NCBI GenBank assembly: GCA_900753095.1
Contig: CAADXT010000113.1
Location: 1 to 7,825 of the forward strand
Direction: 5' to 3'
Origin: Eggerthellaceae bacterium
GTDB lineage: Bacteria > Actinomycetota > Coriobacteriia > Coriobacteriales > Eggerthellaceae
DNA: 7,825 bases
Position 1 is the stretch's first letter; each line of letters begins with the position of its first letter. The notes beneath the pieces were generated by a model. That model was not told the origin of the DNA and did no database searches. It saw only the letters and a program-made list of their open reading frames with translations. Below are positions 6,097 through 7,825 of the stretch, piece by piece. Made by a program: the position numbers and the translations under genes.

Positions 6097-7689
6097 TTAG
6101 CCAAGCTTCTTGGCAAGCAGCTGATTGATAACCTTGGGGTTGCCCTGGCCCTTCATCTGTTTCATGCACTGGCCGACGAAGAAGCCCAGCAGACCGGTTT
6201 TACCGCCCTTGTACTGCTCGACCTTGTCGGGGAAGGCAGCGAGTACGCCGTCAACAACAGCCTCGATGGCACCCGTGTCGGACACCTGCTTCATGCCGCG
6301 TTCCTCGATGATGGCAGATGGGTCCTTGTCCTCGTCAAGGACGATGGCGAACACTTCCTTCGCCTGCTTCGATGAGATGGTGTCCTCCGCAAGGAGCTTT
6401 ACCAGCTCAACGGCGCGAGCGGGCGAAAGCGCGGTTTCCGCCATGTCGGAAACGTTGTTGGCGTTCGCGTACGCTGCAACATCGTTGATGATGAGGTTTG
6501 CCAGGGGCTTTGCCAACTTTGCGGAATCACCTGCAGCTTCCTGCATGCAGGCCTCGAAGAAGTTCGAGGTGCTGCGATGCTCCACCAAATGGCGCGCATC
6601 GTAAGCGGAAAGGCCGAACTCCGACTCGAAGCGCTTGGCCTTCTCATCGGGAAGCTCGGGCAGCTTGGCGCGAACGCTCTCGATGAACTCGTCGGACAGA
6701 TCGTACGGAGCCAAGTCGGGCTCGGGGAACAGGCGGTAGTCGTCGGCCGTTTCCTTCACGCGCATAACGATGGTGCGCTTTGCGCTCGGGTCCCAATGGC
6801 GCGTTTCCTGGTAGATGATGCCGCCTTCTTCCAGAACCTCGGCCTGACGGCAAATCTCATATGCCAAGCCATCGTGCAGATTCTTGAAGGAGTTCATGTT
6901 CTTCAGCTCGGTTTTGGTGCCCAGCTCCTTAGAACCGCGACGACGCAGGGAAACGTTGCCGTCGCAGCGCAGCGAGCCTTCTTCCATGGAGCAGTCGGAG
7001 ATGCCGATGGCCAGGTAGATCTGGCGCAGCTTCTGCATGAACAGGCGAGCCTCTTCAGGCGTGCGCAGATCGGGCTTGGTAACCAGCTCGATAAGCGGAG
7101 TGCCCGCGCGGTTGTAGTCGACCAGCGAATGGGTGGCACCGGCGATACGGCCTTCGCCGCCGCCGATGTGGATCATCTTGCCCGCATCTTCTTCCATATG
7201 GATACGCTCGATGCCCACATGGGCAACGTAGCCGTCTTCGGTACGGGTTACGTTGGCGGCCGTGGAATCTGCGTCGCCCTGCTCGCCCGGCTTCAAATCG
7301 CCCAGGTCGATGCGTTCTTTGGCGGCAGCGCCGTCAACGTCCAAATCCAAATGGCCGCGCATGCAGAAGGCAACGGGGCCCTGCGTGGTTTGGAAGTTCT
7401 TGGCCATGTCGGGGTACATATAGTTCTTGCGGTAGAACATGGAGCGCTTTTCGATGTCGCAGTTGGTGGCCAGGCCAGCCAGCACGATCGACTCGATGGC
7501 GGCCTTGTTCGGCACCGGCAGCGCACCGGGCAGGCCCAAGCATACCGGGCAGGTATGGGTGTTGGGCTCGGCGCCGAATTCCAGCTTGCAGCTGCAGAAC
7601 ATCTTGGTTTCGAGGGTGGTGAGCTCGGCATGGATCTCCAGGCCGATAACCGCTTCCCAATCTTCGAGTACTTGTTCGAGCTTCTTCAC
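6097..7689 (-). CDS. gatB: Asp-tRNA(Asn)/Glu-tRNA(Gln) amidotransferase subunit B
   Basis: A 530-residue subunit of the cytoplasmic GatCAB complex, which converts mischarged Glu-tRNA(Gln) and/or Asp-tRNA(Asn) to the amidated form. GatB binds the tRNA and carries out the ATP-dependent activation of the acyl group; GatA supplies ammonia. The N-terminus has GLEIHAEL (16-23) and zinc-type cysteines Cys32, Cys34, Cys47 and Cys50. The GatB signature VDYNRAGTPLIEL is at 190-202, preceded by IHMEEDAGK (163-171). The C-terminus is the helical YqeY-like tail domain with GLLGFFVGQCMK. The start is GTG at 7687-7689, two bases after the gatA stop; AAAGGA lies 12 bases upstream, an unusually long spacing, so translation is probably coupled to gatA. 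Between the TTQ at 101-103 and ERIHMEED it has about 25 residues more than I recall for typical homologues (480-500 residues). Confidence 0.97.
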   Translation of the reverse strand: MKKLEQVLEDWEAVIGLEIHAELTTLETKMFCSCKLEFGAEPNTHTCPVCLGLPGALPVPNKAAIESIVLAGLATNCDIEKRSMFYRKNYMYPDMAKNFQTTQGPVAFCMRGHLDLDVDGAAAKERIDLGDLKPGEQGDADSTAANVTRTEDGYVAHVGIERIHMEEDAGKMIHIGGGEGRIAGATHSLVDYNRAGTPLIELVTKPDLRTPEEARLFMQKLRQIYLAIGISDCSMEEGSLRCDGNVSLRRRGSKELGTKTELKNMNSFKNLHDGLAYEICRQAEVLEEGGIIYQETRHWDPSAKRTIVMRVKETADDYRLFPEPDLAPYDLSDEFIESVRAKLPELPDEKAKRFESEFGLSAYDARHLVEHRSTSNFFEACMQEAAGDSAKLAKPLANLIINDVAAYANANNVSDMAETALSPARAVELVKLLAEDTISSKQAKEVFAIVLDEDKDPSAIIEERGMKQVSDTGAIEAVVDGVLAAFPDKVEQYKGGKTGLLGFFVGQCMKQMKGQGNPKVINQLLAKKLG

Positions 7690-7691
7690 GG

Positions 7692-7825
7692 CTATTCACC
7701 GTCCTTTCCATCGGCAAACGCAGGAGCAACGGGAGCCGCGCCGTATACCGTTTCAAGCGCAGCAGCAGCGCGCAGCATGTTCTCGTCCTTGAAGGCAGGG
7801 CTGATAAGCTGAACGCCCACCGGCA
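7692..7825 (-). CDS. gatA: Amidotransferase subunit A, C-terminal 44 codons
   Basis: A partial gene running in from the right edge; the first visible complete codon is CCG and the stop TAG is at 7694-7692. The visible peptide begins PVGVQLISPAFKDENMLRAA and ends FADGKDGE. This matches the end of GatA amidases, where a conserved P-V-G-x-Q motif precedes the last helix. GatA is the amidase-signature subunit that hydrolyses glutamine (or asparagine) and passes ammonia to GatB; its Ser-Ser-Lys catalytic residues lie outside the window. The two-base spacing to gatB shows an operon in the common order gatA-gatB, and gatC would be expected upstream. Confidence 0.92.
   Translation of the reverse strand, partial: PVGVQLISPAFKDENMLRAAAALETVYGAAPVAPAFADGKDGE

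Noticed and set aside
5915..6169. Minus-strand open frame of 84 codons between gatB and recQ
   Set aside because: It begins inside the 3' end of gatB in another frame, runs through the gatB terminator hairpin, has no ribosome binding site and resembles no family I know.

Overview
The window is GC-rich, densely coded chromosomal DNA with ordinary bacterial housekeeping and transport genes. The GC-rich codon use, GTG starts with purine-rich ribosome binding sites, a GatAB amidotransferase operon, a RecQ with an HRDC domain and a tandem pair of 11-helix sodium symporters would suit an anaerobic actinobacterium of the Coriobacteriia (Eggerthellaceae-like). That placement is an inference from general character, not from a marker gene.

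Layout: on the plus strand, the 3' end of a universal stress protein gene (1-353) is followed by an intrinsic terminator. Everything else is on the minus strand. Read in transcription order from the right, it is: the last 44 codons of gatA (7825-7692); gatB (7689-6097) two bases later; a strong terminator; recQ (5834-3936) with its own likely promoter; a structured repeat (element B, 3712-3916); a neurotransmitter:sodium symporter family gene (NSS-2, 3612-2191); a second, oppositely oriented copy of the structured repeat (element A, 2005-2173); and a paralogous symporter gene (NSS-1, 1901-492). NSS-1 ends in a terminator that faces the stress-protein gene.

GatA and GatB are parts of one tRNA-dependent amidotransferase. 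RecQ is a DNA-repair helicase. The two symporters are close paralogues, probably amino acid importers, each apparently its own transcription unit. There is no sign that these groups act in a common pathway.

The most unusual content is non-coding. Elements A and B share 94 of 104 bases in two conserved blocks (71/81 and 23/23) and lie as inverted repeats on either side of NSS-2. Where they differ, they differ in a structure-preserving way. A small hairpin carries a compensatory base-pair change. A perfect 12-bp hairpin sits at the same site in both but has unrelated sequence. The outer closing stem is present in both with different sequence and length. This pattern points to selection on, or modular assembly of, a folded RNA or single-stranded DNA rather than a simple repeat. 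I do not recognise it as a known riboswitch, ribozyme, CRISPR or named repeat family. No defence system, phage gene, transposase, tRNA or rRNA was seen.
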